Below are positions 22,371-32,130 of a DNA stretch of 64,000 nt, piece by piece. The position numbers were made by a program, and so were the translations under genes. The stretch's first letter is position 1, and each line of letters begins with the position of its first letter. The notes beneath the pieces were generated by a model, which searched no databases, was not told where the DNA came from, and saw only the letters and a list, made by a program, of their open reading frames with translations. Origin of the DNA: Euclidia mi (lineage: Eukaryota > Arthropoda > Insecta > Lepidoptera > Erebidae); NCBI GenBank assembly GCA_944739405.2, contig OX123190.2:57617805-57681804 (forward strand). The letters run 5' to 3'.

Positions 22371-22488
22371 CGGCCAATGTTTGCCGTTTATCGGTTCCAT
22401 AACTTTATTTGAAGTTCACTTCTGTCAAACGTGTTATTTTAAGGTTATGATAGGTTTGTGTTTACAACTTTTACCTAACTGATACGGA

Positions 22489-22640
22489 ATGTCGTATTCG
22501 AGCAGTTCGTCCGAGTTTGATTTTGAAGTGCTGGAGTTTATTGCTACTAAATCAGTTCCTAGAAACCTAAGATCTAGGAGAAATCCCTTTTAAATGTTTT
22601 CCGATGAATTTCTTATCTCCTTTTTATAATTTATCATACT
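22489..22640 (+). pseudogene. N-terminal remnant of a HARBI1-like transposase
   Basis: Thirty-four codons from the ATG at 22489 read MSYSSSSSEFDFE and end in RRNPF before TAA (22591). After the stop the frame continues MFSDEFLI. A Ser-rich start, then an R-N-P-F block, then M-(Y/F)-S-D-E-(E/Q)-F-L is what I recall at the N-terminus of Harbinger transposases. The catalytic domain is absent. Without a search this is a resemblance call. Confidence 0.4.
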
Positions 22641-23172
22641 TATGAAATCTTTAAGCATCTTTTCCCTTGCAGTAACATTTTTACTGCTTTTTATAATTAT
22701 TTCCATTTTAACGAAACAAAACAACAAGAACTATTATCGTTGACGAAATTAAAATAACACGCTCGAGTCGCACGTGCAAATGAAACAAAACAATGGTCTT
22801 AACAGCAAGGCCTGATTTAACTTTTTTTTTTAAGTTCTTAAGTTAGCAGGTATAAAGCCATTATGAATGAGACATCATCGTATTATTTTATTAAAATTAC
22901 GAGCAACTAGTTGTTTACTCTTGAAAAAAATATATATGATTAAAAATCTAGTTTAACGGACAAATTAAAATAATTAAATAAATTTTCAACACGTTTTTTA
23001 TAACAGATCCATCTAGTGGCAGAAAAAGAACTAAGTATTGGTTCAATAGCTATTGAACGCTCCAATGGGTATTCAGAAGGGCAGTGTCCGTTAACTAACG
23101 TTTATCGTTTCCATAACTTTATTGAATCAATAACTGTTGAGAGTATATCTGGGAACTTCAGAAACCGGGCAT

Positions 23173-24228
23173 GAGCTAATCAAATTTCAACTTTATCACG
23201 CATACCTAAAGTACAGTATTATATTATCTGTGCCTAAGTTAAGCATTAAACATTGCAACGTAGTAGATACATTTTCGAAAGTTCCAGGTAATTTGAAAAT
23301 CTTATTTTTAGGTGACTTAACGAAGAATTCAAACGGTGTGCCGTTTGAATATAGTCCACAACTCGTCGCCATAATGATTTTTTAAATAAAGAACATTGCT
23401 ACAAAAACCGTGCGGTACGATCGCGGCTGTTGTGTTTAGTTTAGTTTAGGCTCAGTCTAATGTGTACTTTGCTCGAGACGCGTAGGTATAACTCGAGTTT
23501 CGTGCGTTTGTATGGAGTTAGAATACTGTTAGGTATTATTACCGTGCCACGGTCGACGTTCAGTGCCATTTCAATCACGTCGTTGTCCCCACTTGTTTAT
23601 TATTTATTATCATAGCGAACTAGTGCACCGTGCACCCACTTCCTATGTGTCCGTAACCCAATTTCCTCTCGAGTAAACTGGTCTACATCTCGTTATACTA
23701 TAAAAGGCTAGTTATCTGGAAAATGTCTGTAAAGTTATTAGATAGTTTCTCTATTCGGAAAATTAGCTCATAGCATTTTTTGTGAGAGTTTGGAAGAGAA
23801 AATAAGAACATAAATATGTTTAAACACAAATAGTTACAAGGCTTAAGAACAATATTTTTCGAAATGGATAAAAAAAAACATTTTATGGCAATGCTCTTGC
23901 ACCGTTAACCAAATTCTTACTTATTTGCCAAGTCTCTTTGATCACTAAGCAGGACACCTCATAATCCTCATTAATTGTGCACAATCCAGTCCAAAGTTGG
24001 TCGTAAAAATGGCCGAACTAACACTAATCTTGTGGGTACAGGGACTGGCATAAAAAATTGAAAAGCTTTCAGTAAACCTCCGGACAGAAAGCCTGAGGCG
24101 GGAAGGTAGCTCTAAAAATTTTCACATTCATCGTTCTACGTTTAGAAACCGTTGGCTTGTTAATATACATATATATACATATATATAATAAATGCCTAGC
24201 ATTTATTTATGAAAGCTCTTTTAGGGAA
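23173..24228. other. intergenic, nothing assigned
   Basis: This is AT-rich with a more complex patch at 23400-23680. No open frame or repeat boundary is recognised. A short (TATA)n patch lies at about 24165-24190. Confidence 0.45.
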
Positions 24229-24709
24229 TGTCGTGTCGCTGTGATAGGATTCGGTGTATTTACCATATGAAATATTATGAAATGTTATGTTTAGAATCTT
24301 TATCTTTGATACGAATATAAATGAGAGGTATTATTTCAGATTACGTATGATATTATGTTTCTTCTTCATCAAAAAATTAATAATCGTTAAGTAATATGTT
24401 ATCCGTAGTAATATCTTATCTGTGAATAATTAAAATTTCGTGCCTTCCAATTTACTTTTCTTCTGGTCTCTAGTATGATTTGCTTGTCACTACTCCGTAG
24501 AACGTTAAACTGTATTACAATTATTTCTAAAGCTAATCCAAATTAAAGTGATACCAAACTCTCCAAAGAAATTTAATTGTAACAGGTTATGGGCCTAGTA
24601 AGCCCCAGTGAACAATAAAAGTTGAAAATTGAACAAGGCGGCATAATTATATATTTTTTCTAACCTGCACGCGTGTAAGAAAAAAAAACAAGTTTTTTTT
24701 CTTCAGCTC

Positions 24710-25376
24710 ATGATGTCTTCTACCCCACAGTTGGCTTTAATTGAAAAGTTAACCGGCTGAGATAATTACTCGACCTGGAGATTTGCCGTAAAACTTATCT
24801 TCAGCACGAACAATTGTGGGATTGTGTAGAGACTGAACGCGCTATAGATTCAAAACGCAAAGGCAAGGTCTAAGATAGTATTGGTTGTTGATCTAACGAA
24901 TTATGTTCATATACAAGAAGCTAACACAGCTAAGGAGGTATGGGACACGCCGTGTTGGATTGCTCAGAGAATTATGTACAACCACACTCACTGGTTGCCA
25001 GAATGTAGAAGAATACGTGAGCAGGATTATGACAACTGCACACAAACTGCGAAACATTGGATTCAATGTAGACGATGAGTGACTGGGAACTTTACTACTC
25101 TCAGATCTACCCGAGTCATATCAACCTATAATTATTGCAATTGAAAGTTCAGGAATATAATTAGTGCAGATTCTGTGAAATCTAAAATTCTGCAAGGTGT
25201 TGAAATGAATGAGTGTCAAACTTCAGCATTTGCAATAAATCAAAATTTCAAAAAGAAACAAAACAAAAACGTTTTTCGAAAAGGACCTTGTTGCTATTCT
25301 TGCAACAAATATGGTCATATTAGCACAGATTGCAAGTCAAAGAAGACAGGTAAAGTTGAAAACTTAAGTTATGCCG
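24710..25376 (+). pseudogene. Copia gag remnant with zinc knuckle
   Basis: The frame starts at the ATGATG near 24710 and is interrupted by stops and shifts. It contains TWRFAVKLIF-like gag sequence and, at about 25290-25335, a CCHC zinc knuckle (CYSCNKYGHISTDC), which in live elements binds the element's RNA inside the particle. The region from 25175 to 25402 is open. Confidence 0.8.
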
Positions 25377-25404
25377 CCCGCCGCATTTATTGCATCCGAT
25401 AACA

Positions 25405-26350
25405 GCAGTGATGTGTGGTATATTGACTCTGGAGCTGGAGCCTCTGTGCACATGACTAGACATGATGATTTACTGTCACATAAAAAGGAGTCAGTTGTCT
25501 AAACAATCACGGAAGCCAATGACAAGTCTCTCTCTGTGAAATGTTCGGGATAACTGAGTTTAGATGGGTGTGATAAACAAGGTGAGTGCAGAAAAGTTTT
25601 ACTGCAGAATGTGCTCTGTGTACTGGAACTGGCTACTAATTTAATATCAGTTAGCCAAATAATAAAGAATCGTGGCCAAGTCAAGTTCAACAGTGAGGGA
25701 TGTATTATTCTGAATAAATATAATGCTGTAGTAGCGACAGCTGTGTCTGTGAACAATATGTACCGACTTAACATGTATGATGAGCATGCTTACATATCTG
25801 AGGTTCAAGAGAATGATGCATATCTGTGGCACCAGCGTATGGGTCACCTGAATTTTAATAACCTAACATGCAAAACATGTCTAGAAGCAAAACAAACTAG
25901 ATTAATCTTTAAACATAGGTAGGTACAAGAGCTACAACACCCCTTGAACTAGTGCATTCCGATGTGTGTGGACTGAATCCTGTGGAGACTGAATCCCTTG
26001 GTGGAGCTAAGTATTTTTTGTTACCTTTACTGATGATTACTCTAAAAAGGTATTTGTTTACTTGTTGAAGAAGAAGTCTGAAGCAATTGATAAATTGAAA
26101 GAATTCAAAAACTTTGTGGAAAATCAATTAGAAAGTAGAATCAAATGTCTTCGTATTGACAATGGTCTTGAATTTATAAATAAGAATATCTCTGATCTTT
26201 TGAAAAGTTGTGGAATCATGCATTAGGCTACTGTACCTTATACACCACAGCAAACGGAGTTTCAGAAAGACTTAATAGAACATTAGTAGAAAAAGCAAAA
26301 TGCATGTTAGTTAGTGCCAAACTGTCAAAACAGTACTGAGCAGAAGCCGT
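25405..26350 (+). pseudogene. Copia protease and integrase remnant
   Basis: The protease active-site motif D-S-G-A is at about 25424-25436, preceded by VWYI. The integrase zinc-binding region (WHQRMGHLN, then CKTCLEAKQ) lies at about 25828-25896. The catalytic region follows with HSDVCG at about 25955 and RIDNGLEFI at about 26150. Stops at several points (for example 25920, 26225 and 26337) break the frame. The protease cuts the polyprotein and the integrase joins DNA to the target. Neither can be made here. Confidence 0.8.
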
Positions 26351-27159
26351 ACAAACTGCAGTACTTAATAGAATTCCAAAAAGTCCTTGTTATACAAATC
26401 TCCCGAAAAAAGTGGTCAGGAATAAAACCAAAGGTCAGTCATTTGTGTGTATTCGGGTGTGAAGCTACTATACACTTACCAAACGAAAAAGTAAAGAAAT
26501 GGGATGCGAAAGCCAAGAAAGCTTTATTTATTGGTTATTGCGATAACACTAATGGTTACAGGTTCATCATCCCTACCTCTAGGTTGGTTGTAAAAACTAG
26601 AGATGCAGTTTTTCTAGAATCAACAGTTTTGAGAAACTATGTTCCAGTAGACCTGAATGCAATAAACGATAAGAGAAGTGAAGAGTTGCCTTTTGAAAGT
26701 CCCAAGTCATCTTTCACAGACACAGTGAGTAGTTCTGATGAATTTGAAACTGATGACTCAGTAAACAGCAGTATGTACATACCAGATACGCTAATCGAGG
26801 ATTTGCAAGCATCAAACATGACATTACGGCCAAGAAAAAGACAATCTACGACAGAAAAAATTGAGACTTATTTATGCTATAATCAAGAAATTCTAGATGT
26901 GCCTCTGACCTACAATGATACAGTTACATCACCTAACTCTGATAAGTGGAAAATGTCAATTAAGGAAGAATTGCAATCTCACAGTGACAACAAGACATGG
27001 ACATTGGTAAAAAAGCCTGGTAAAAAATTGGCTGTAAATGGGTGTTTAGGGTAAAGGAGGAACCAACAGGTCCACGATAAAAGACTACAAGTATCGTATG
27101 TGTGCAAAGGGATACGCACAAACAAAAGGAATTAACTATGATAAATCTTTCTCGCCAAC
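26314..27159 (+). pseudogene. Copia integrase C-terminus and reverse transcriptase start
   Basis: The open frame 26314-27054 carries the end of integrase (HLCVFGCEA, KKALFIGYCDNTNGYRF), a spacer and the start of the reverse transcriptase (KEELQSHSDNKTWTLV). After a frameshift near 27050 it continues YRMCAKGYAQTKGINYDKSF to the codons for S-P-T, where the foldback element interrupts it. Confidence 0.85.
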
Positions 27160-27682
27160 TAGTCCGGTCAATTTAGACATAAAAATAGTGGTCAAATAAC
27201 AACAATTGCCGGAGAGCCAAATATTGGTGTAGAGCTAGGGTTTACCATTACAAATAAAGTTTTAAAAATCCCCATCGATCCTATGTGTGCTTCAAAAGTT
27301 ATTCGGAGTCAAATGTCAAAATTTGAGGCTTTTTGGATTTTTCTCGAAAACGGTAAGTTTTATCAAAATAAAATATGTATGTATGTATGCTGACTTTTTT
27401 CCTAAGAGTTACCATTCCTGAGATATCGCGATTCTAAGAGTCACATCATACATGATATATGCACACATTTGCACGCCACCTGTGAGGTAGTGTACTCGGC
27501 GCGTTTTTTTTTTACCGTGGTTTCCCCAGTAGGCCCACTCCGCTAACTGTCATGACAATTTTAGGGAACAATACCCGTCAAGTTCTAGATATTACCTTGT
27601 TATTGATATTGATTATTGATATTGATTATTGATATTGCTAATGATTATTGGGTGAACTATTGTTTTGATTTCTTTAGATATT

Positions 27683-28310
27683 TTATTCAGATTTATACTC
27701 TTGAAAGTCCTCTTTAACAGTCATGTCTTCTTCGATTTCTTCTTCTTCCTCTTCCTCTTGCTGGATGCTCATAAATTGTTCAAGAACACAGCAACCCGAC
27801 TTTTGTACAGCCACATATGGCACTACAACCTTTTTGCAATTGCAAAAAATAGTGTTGAGGAGTTTTTCTGGAGCAGGTGGGAGTAAAGTTTAAATCTGTT
27901 CCAGAGTATTATCTATCAATTTCCAACCCCAGTCTTCTGGGTTCAGTTGATTGCCTAGCCATGTTTAAACTTGATAGTATACTCGATACAAGTGTTGAAT
28001 AGCAGATGCCGATGATGAAGGAAGACATGATAGTTGTACTTGTTTCTTGTTTCGCGTATTTTTTACAAAAGTTAAGTCACGAAATTTATCAATGCAAGTA
28101 ATTTTTTTTGGAACTCGATAAACCGCAAGAAGAAAGCGAATTCCTTCCGTAATTATTGTTTGAGGTGTGGAATTAATTACTGTAAATACTTTGGCGCAGT
28201 CAGAAAAATCTTTTTTTTTTCGAATAATTTTAATTCAAATGTCCAGTTGAGTACAATAGAGGAAGATTCCTGAGATTTTAATAAAGAGACCAATGTTTCA
28301 GCCACATTTG
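27683..28310 (-). pseudogene. Cys-rich transposon-associated protein remnant
   Basis: Reading down the minus strand from the loop into the left arm gives pieces QHLYRVYYQV, WLGNQLNPEDWGW and LLPPAPEKLLNTIFCNCKKG, then GCTKVGLLCS. An acidic tail follows (EEEEEEIEEDMTV and QEYKSE), with a stop at 27683-27685. The pattern P-P-A-P-E-x-L-L followed by clustered cysteines matches a family of uncharacterised insect proteins I remember as multicopy and transposon-like. Frameshifts and stops break it. The acidic tail is present again, inverted, in the right arm (28320-28408), so the foldback arose by inverted duplication of the gene's 3' end. Confidence 0.55.
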
Positions 28311-28489
28311 AACAATAAATGAACATCCAGCAAGAAGAAGAGGAAGAAGAAGAAATCGAAGAAGACATTACTGTTGAAGAGGACTTTCAAGAGTATAAAT
28401 CTGATTAAAATATCTAAAGAAATCAAAACAATAGTTAACCCAAGATCAATAGTAATATCAATAATCAATATCAATAACAAGGTAATACC

Positions 28490-29007
28490 ATAGTTTAAAC
28501 AGAATAGTAAGCTAGCTAAGGCCGCTCGGCGAGTTACTTGCCTACTCTTGCGTTGACGCACGGGTTGTCACGTGTTTACACCGCGGCGCCGGCATTGTCG
28601 GCGCGCGCGCTTTTTCGCCGTTTTATTTAAGTGATTGCGCTGAATACTACAGAATTTAAGCTTGCATATATTTTTTTTCAAATACCTACTGACTAGCTAA
28701 GCGTTATATAACTATCTAAATGCCCTTTATAGCGAGAAAAATGTAACAAGTTTCATTTACTGTCCTTTAACACATTGTATAATATTAATAACGTTTATTA
28801 CAAAACTGAATGTACATAAACAATTCGAGCAGGCGAGCAGTGTAGTACCTACATGAATGCGCGCGATCAGACGCGCGGCGCATCCCTTCGCCGAGCTCGT
28901 AAGATTGTGTGCGTGCGTACACGGCGCCCCGGCGACTCACGCATACATTCAAACCAGCGTGGCGGCGGCGGCCGATTTGTATGAAGCTATCCTACTGTTT
29001 TTACTAT
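28490..29007. mobile_element. MITE with 9-bp target duplication, nested in the foldback arm
   Basis: ggtaatacc flanks both sides (28481-28489 and 29008-29016), and the left arm shows the same place without the insertion. The ends are short imperfect inverted repeats: atagtttaaacagaatag, against atagtaaaaacagtagg in reverse. The interior is strikingly GC-rich (28515-28620 and 28850-28980) around an AT-rich middle. A 9-bp duplication fits Mutator-like elements; that assignment is inference. Confidence 0.8.
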
Positions 29008-29211
29008 GGTAATACCTAGAACTTGACTTGTATTGTTCCCTTAAATTATCCTAAAATTGTCATGACAGTTAGCGGAGTAGGCCTACTAACCACGGTAAAA
29101 AAAACGCGCCAAGTACACTACCTCACAGGTGGCGTGGAAATGTGTGCATATCATGTATGATGTGACTCTTAGAATCGCGATAATTAGGTATCTCAGGAAT
29201 GGTAACTCTTA

Positions 29212-29482
29212 GGCTGGTTTCAGAGTCACGCGTTTGACCGGCGCCGACCACACGCGCGCGCTTGCAATTACACTAGATTAGTAGCAGCGTTTCATAGTCA
29301 CGCAGTTCAAACGCGCCGCGTGTGAGACGCGCGCCGGCGGCCAGCGCTGCCGAAGCTTCATACATTGCAAAGAGAAACGCGAACTCGTTTCACAGTGGTC
29401 CGCGCGCCAAACGCGCTGTTTGAGCCTGTTTGAGACGCGCTGGCCGACGGCGCGTGCCGCGCGCGTCACTCTGAAACTAGCC
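29212..29482. mobile_element. GC-rich Harbinger-type MITE with TTA duplication, nested in the foldback arm
   Basis: TTA lies at 29209-29211 and 29483-29485. The inverted ends are GGCTGGTTTCAGAGTCACGC, and GGCTAGTTTCAGAGTGACGC in reverse. The empty site is preserved in the opposite arm of the same foldback (about 27400-27410). The GGC...GCC ends and TTA target match PIF/Harbinger. Its GC content contrasts sharply with the surroundings. Confidence 0.85.
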
Positions 29483-29749
29483 TTAGGAAAAAAATCAGCA
29501 TACCATTTTTGTTGAGAATTTTAAGATCTACAACTTGGGTTAAGGTTTTATTTTGATAGAACTTACCGTTTTCGAGCAAAATCCAAAAAACCTCAAATTT
29601 TGACATTTGACCCCGAATAACTTTTGAAGCACACATAGGATCGATGGGGATTTTTAAAACTTTATTTGTAATGGTAAGCCCTAGCTCTCCACCTACATTT
29701 GGCTCTCCGGTAATTTTTGTTATTTCAAATGTCTATATTGACCGGACTA

Positions 29750-31278
29750 AACAAAAAGTCAGATATAACTCCATACGTTCACTATTATCAGTAGCAGCCG
29801 AACAAAACCTAGAAATAATGCAAATTTGATATAAAGACAGCATTTCTTTATGGTGAAATAAAAGAGCAGATATTTATGGTTCCTCCTGAGGGCTTAGAAT
29901 GTGAACCTAATACTGTATATAAACTTAATAAATATATGGGTGCATAGGGTTCCCACCAAGAACTTAGGGTCCCAAGCCAACCTCACCTGCAAGTGGTGCA
30001 CCTGCCGATCAACGGACGAGGCTCTGGCAAACAAAATGTCCCAATAAGCGGCAATAGGCTCGCCACCTATTACGTGGGATCAAAACACTGGCGAAAAGTG
30101 GGCGTTTAATATGCCTCTGCCTACCCCTTCGGGGAAACAGGCGTGAGTCTATGTATGTATGTATGTAAACTTAATAAATCCCCTTATGGCCTGAAACAAG
30201 CACCCAGGTGCTAGAGCACCAAGTTTAACGAAATCTTAGAAAAGTTTGGTTTTGACAAAAGCCTAGCAGATCAGTGTATTTATGTTAGTAACATTAAAGG
30301 CATAAAGTGTTTCTTATGCCTGTATGTAGATAACGGGCTTTTATTATCAAAAGAAAAGTCAGTTCTACAAGAATTAATTGATCAGTTAAAATTAAACTTT
30401 GAGTTAAGAGTCTGTTCTCTTTCTAATTTTGTTGGTATGCAAATTGTGAGAAATGAAAGACATATTTTTATGCATCAAACTAAGTACATTGAGAAACTCT
30501 TAGAAAAGTTTGACATGACCAATGCTAATCCAAATAGTATTCCAGCTGACCCTCATGTAAAGCTTCAGAAGAATCAGAAGGTGCCTGTGAAAGACCTACC
30601 ATATAAAGAAACAGTTGGATCACTTATTCACTTGGCTATTGTGAGCAGACCTGAAATAATGTTTGCAGTCAGTATGGTAAGTCAGTTTTTACACTGTTAT
30701 AGTGAGTCGCATTGGAATGCAGTAAACAAAATATTGAAGTATCTTCAAGGGACCAAAGATCTTGGATTATGTTATCCGTCTAAGCCCGAGACTACTGATT
30801 TAATTGGATACAGTGATGCAGATTATGCTAACGACATTTCATCAAGGCGTTCCATGACAGGATATGATTTTCTCAAAAATGGAGCCGCTATCAGATGGTC
30901 CAGTCAACGCCAACAGAGTGTAGCCTTGTCTCCTACAGAGGCTGAATTTATGGCTGCCTGTGCAACTACCAAAGAAATTATTTGGTTAAAACAATTTTAC
31001 TATGCGATGTAGGTGAGTTTAAACAACGCTCAGTATGTTTAAATATTGACAATCAAAGTGCTATTAATCTGATTAAAAATAGTGACTTTCATAAAGGATG
31101 TAAGCACATTGACATAAAGTAAATTTTGTTAAAGAAAAATACAATGAAAAGATTATTTCTTTAAATTATGTAAGCACTAATTATAATTATCAATTAGCTT
31201 ATATTTTCACTAAAGCATTGTGTCGAGATAGATTTAAGTTGTTGAGAACTAGTATTGGTATGTTCCAACTGAACACTT
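29750..31278 (+). pseudogene. Copia reverse transcriptase and RNase H remnant
   Basis: After the foldback the frame resumes KVRYNSIRSLLSVAAEQ, then stops. After the SINE-like insertion it continues SPYGLKQAP. The catalytic block reads CLYVDNGLLLS, where the usual Y-V-D-D has become Y-V-D-N. The open frame 30437-31012 covers the thumb and RNase H (YLQGTKDLGLCY, YSDADYAND, SRRSMTGYDF, LSPTEAEFMA, KEIIWLKQ). Broken sequence continues to about 31278. Confidence 0.85.
29934..30166 (+). mobile_element. SINE-like element with RTE-type tail, inserted in Copia
   Basis: It is flanked by the 13-bp direct repeat aaacttaataaat (29921-29933 and 30167-30179). Removing it restores the Copia codons for Y-K-L-N-K-S-P-Y-G. 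It begins gggtgcatagggttcccacc after atat and ends gcctaccccttcggggaaac, then aggcgtgagtctatg and (TATG)n. A near-identical copy is at 62616-62842 and a 3' fragment is at 43234-43310. No tRNA-like head is apparent. Confidence 0.9.
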
Positions 31279-31310
31279 AATATTGTCTAATGATTTTAAA
31301 TATATGAATT

Positions 31311-31424
31311 ACTAGATGAGCCCGCGGTTACACCCGCATTATTTAATGCTGCTGCTCCGCTCCCATGTCTCATAGCGTAATGTTATATAGCCTATTGCCT
31401 TCCTCAATAAATGGGCTATCTAAC
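31311..31424 (+). repeat. dispersed repeat 'cccgcggttacacccgc', 5' part
   Basis: It runs from actagatgagcccgcgg to ctatctaacactgtg and matches 33635-33780 and, on the other strand, 34110-34193. The copy begins about 30 bp after the last Copia codons, so the Copia right end is lost at or near this junction. Confidence 0.75.
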
Positions 31425-32013
31425 ACTGTGCATGCGTCGATACATCGCGTCGGTCGCAAGCTTCGCGTCAGCAGTTTTGTCGCCGCAGAATGTTGTGACT
31501 GCTGTGTGCGCTACACGAGCGCCCCGCAGCCCTGCCCCCGTCCCCGCGGCTCAGCAGGTCACTGCGAGCACCCCCGTTGCTTCCACGCTGAAGTCCATGC
31601 CGAAGACGGCAAAGAACCGCGAGAAGGAAGCAAATGATGGTTTTATGACGGTGCAAAGGAAAAAGCGTCGTCAGAAAACCAACAAGGACTGCTGCGGTAC
31701 GGCTCCTGTGGAGTCTGGTGCAAATCTTCGCGCTGCTGCACCGAACACACCCGTCTGTGTCTCTCGCCTGCACTACAACACTAAGGCAGAGGACATCGGG
31801 GAGTACGTGCGCCAAAAGTCCAAGTACATGCCAAAAGTGCAGCTGTTGGAGTCGCGACGCAACGTCAACTTTAAGGCGTTTGTGGTGCGGATCCCGACGT
31901 GCTTTCTGCATGTTATTACGAATGAGAACTTTTGGCCGAAGGGTGCGGTGTTCCGTCGCTTCCGCAGACAAGTGCCACACGAACGCACAACAACAGCGTG
32001 CAATGTGAAGTGA
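31411..32013 (+). CDS. LINE ORF1-like C-terminal coding fragment
   Basis: This is an uninterrupted 200-codon frame. The first part is low in complexity and rich in Ala and Pro. From about residue 75 it reads DGFMTVQRKKRR (basic, likely RNA-binding). Then come CVSRLHYNTKAEDIGEYVRQ, NFKAFVVRIPT and ENFWPKGAVFRRFRR. The pattern (small fold with L-H-Y, then F-K-x-F-V-V-R-(I/V)-P and W-P-x-G-(V/A)-x-x-R-x-F) is what I recall at the C-terminus of ORF1 proteins in lepidopteran LINEs. The start codon is probably not real, as the first codons fall within the preceding repeat. A 3' tail of (ATT)n at 32110-32127 supports a LINE origin. No reverse transcriptase follows. Confidence 0.5.
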   Translation: MGYLTLCMRRYIASVASFASAVLSPQNVVTAVCATRAPRSPAPVPAAQQVTASTPVASTLKSMPKTAKNREKEANDGFMTVQRKKRRQKTNKDCCGTAPVESGANLRAAAPNTPVCVSRLHYNTKAEDIGEYVRQKSKYMPKVQLLESRRNVNFKAFVVRIPTCFLHVITNENFWPKGAVFRRFRRQVPHERTTTACNVK

Positions 32014-32130
32014 AAGTAACATAGTTTATAAGTATATTTAAACTAACAACAGCTGTATGTATGTTGGACTGTAAGTTATTTATCTGTGCGTCTATGCCAG
32101 GCGAAATAAATGAATAATTATTATTATTAT
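32014..32130 (+). repeat. 3' tail of the ORF1-like retroelement
   Basis: The short 3' sequence ends aataaatgaataatta followed by four ATT units. Short repeat tails like this mark the 3' end of several LINE clades. Confidence 0.5.

Larger units (their letters stand above)
20628..23172. mobile_element. possible Harbinger-like element or debris
   Basis: TGCCCGGTTTCTGA at about 20629-20642 and its reverse complement at 23158-23172 form imperfect inverted ends, flanked by TAA on the left and TGA on the right. Between them lies a transposase N-terminus remnant (22489) and a GC-rich retroposon (21854-22370). A direct repeat of about 26 bp (cgtttatcg, then ttccataactttatt) occurs near 22386 and 23104. 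This may be one element with insertions or several pieces, and I cannot separate these. Confidence 0.35.
27162..29747. mobile_element. foldback DNA transposon inserted in the Copia reverse transcriptase
   Basis: The ends are inverted (GTCCGGTCAATTTAGACAT on the left, one mismatch on the right) and flanked by TA (27160-27161 and 29748-29749). The inverted arms are long: about 622 bp on the left (27162-27783), and about 640 bp on the right once two nested MITEs are removed (28308-29747). The loop between is about 520 bp. Joining the flanks with a single TA restores the reading frame of the Copia reverse transcriptase. A TA duplication points to the Tc1/mariner-like group or another TA-targeting family, but the encoded remnant does not look like a mariner transposase. 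Confidence 0.88.
24229..31280 (+). mobile_element. dead Copia-type LTR retrotransposon with nested insertions
   Basis: Order of parts: probable 5' LTR, primer-binding site ggttatgggcctag (24585-24598; Copia elements use an internal piece of initiator tRNA-Met), gag, protease, integrase, reverse transcriptase, RNase H. The order integrase before reverse transcriptase is diagnostic for Copia. The frame is broken by many stops and by two insertions (27162-29747 and 29934-30166). No 3' LTR or polypurine tract follows the stop near 31278; another repeat begins at 31311, so the right end is lost. The LTR start at 24229 (TGTCGTG) is a guess, as there is no second copy to compare. Confidence 0.85.

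Noticed and set aside
22047..22400. 117-codon and 64-codon minus-strand frames
   Set aside because: They lie in a GC-rich retroposon where stops are rare in several frames. No domain, and overlapping frames exist on both strands.
27665..27886. Plus-strand frame with poly-Phe/Leu stretch in the foldback
   Set aside because: It is the reverse of the acidic Glu-rich tail of the minus-strand remnant.
24710..31280. Functional Copia polyprotein
   Set aside because: Multiple stops and frameshifts, a changed Y-V-D-D (to Y-V-D-N), two large insertions and a missing 3' LTR show it is dead.
31468..32022. 184-codon minus-strand frame opposite the ORF1-like frame
   Set aside because: It is a shadow of the plus-strand frame, which carries the recognisable motifs.
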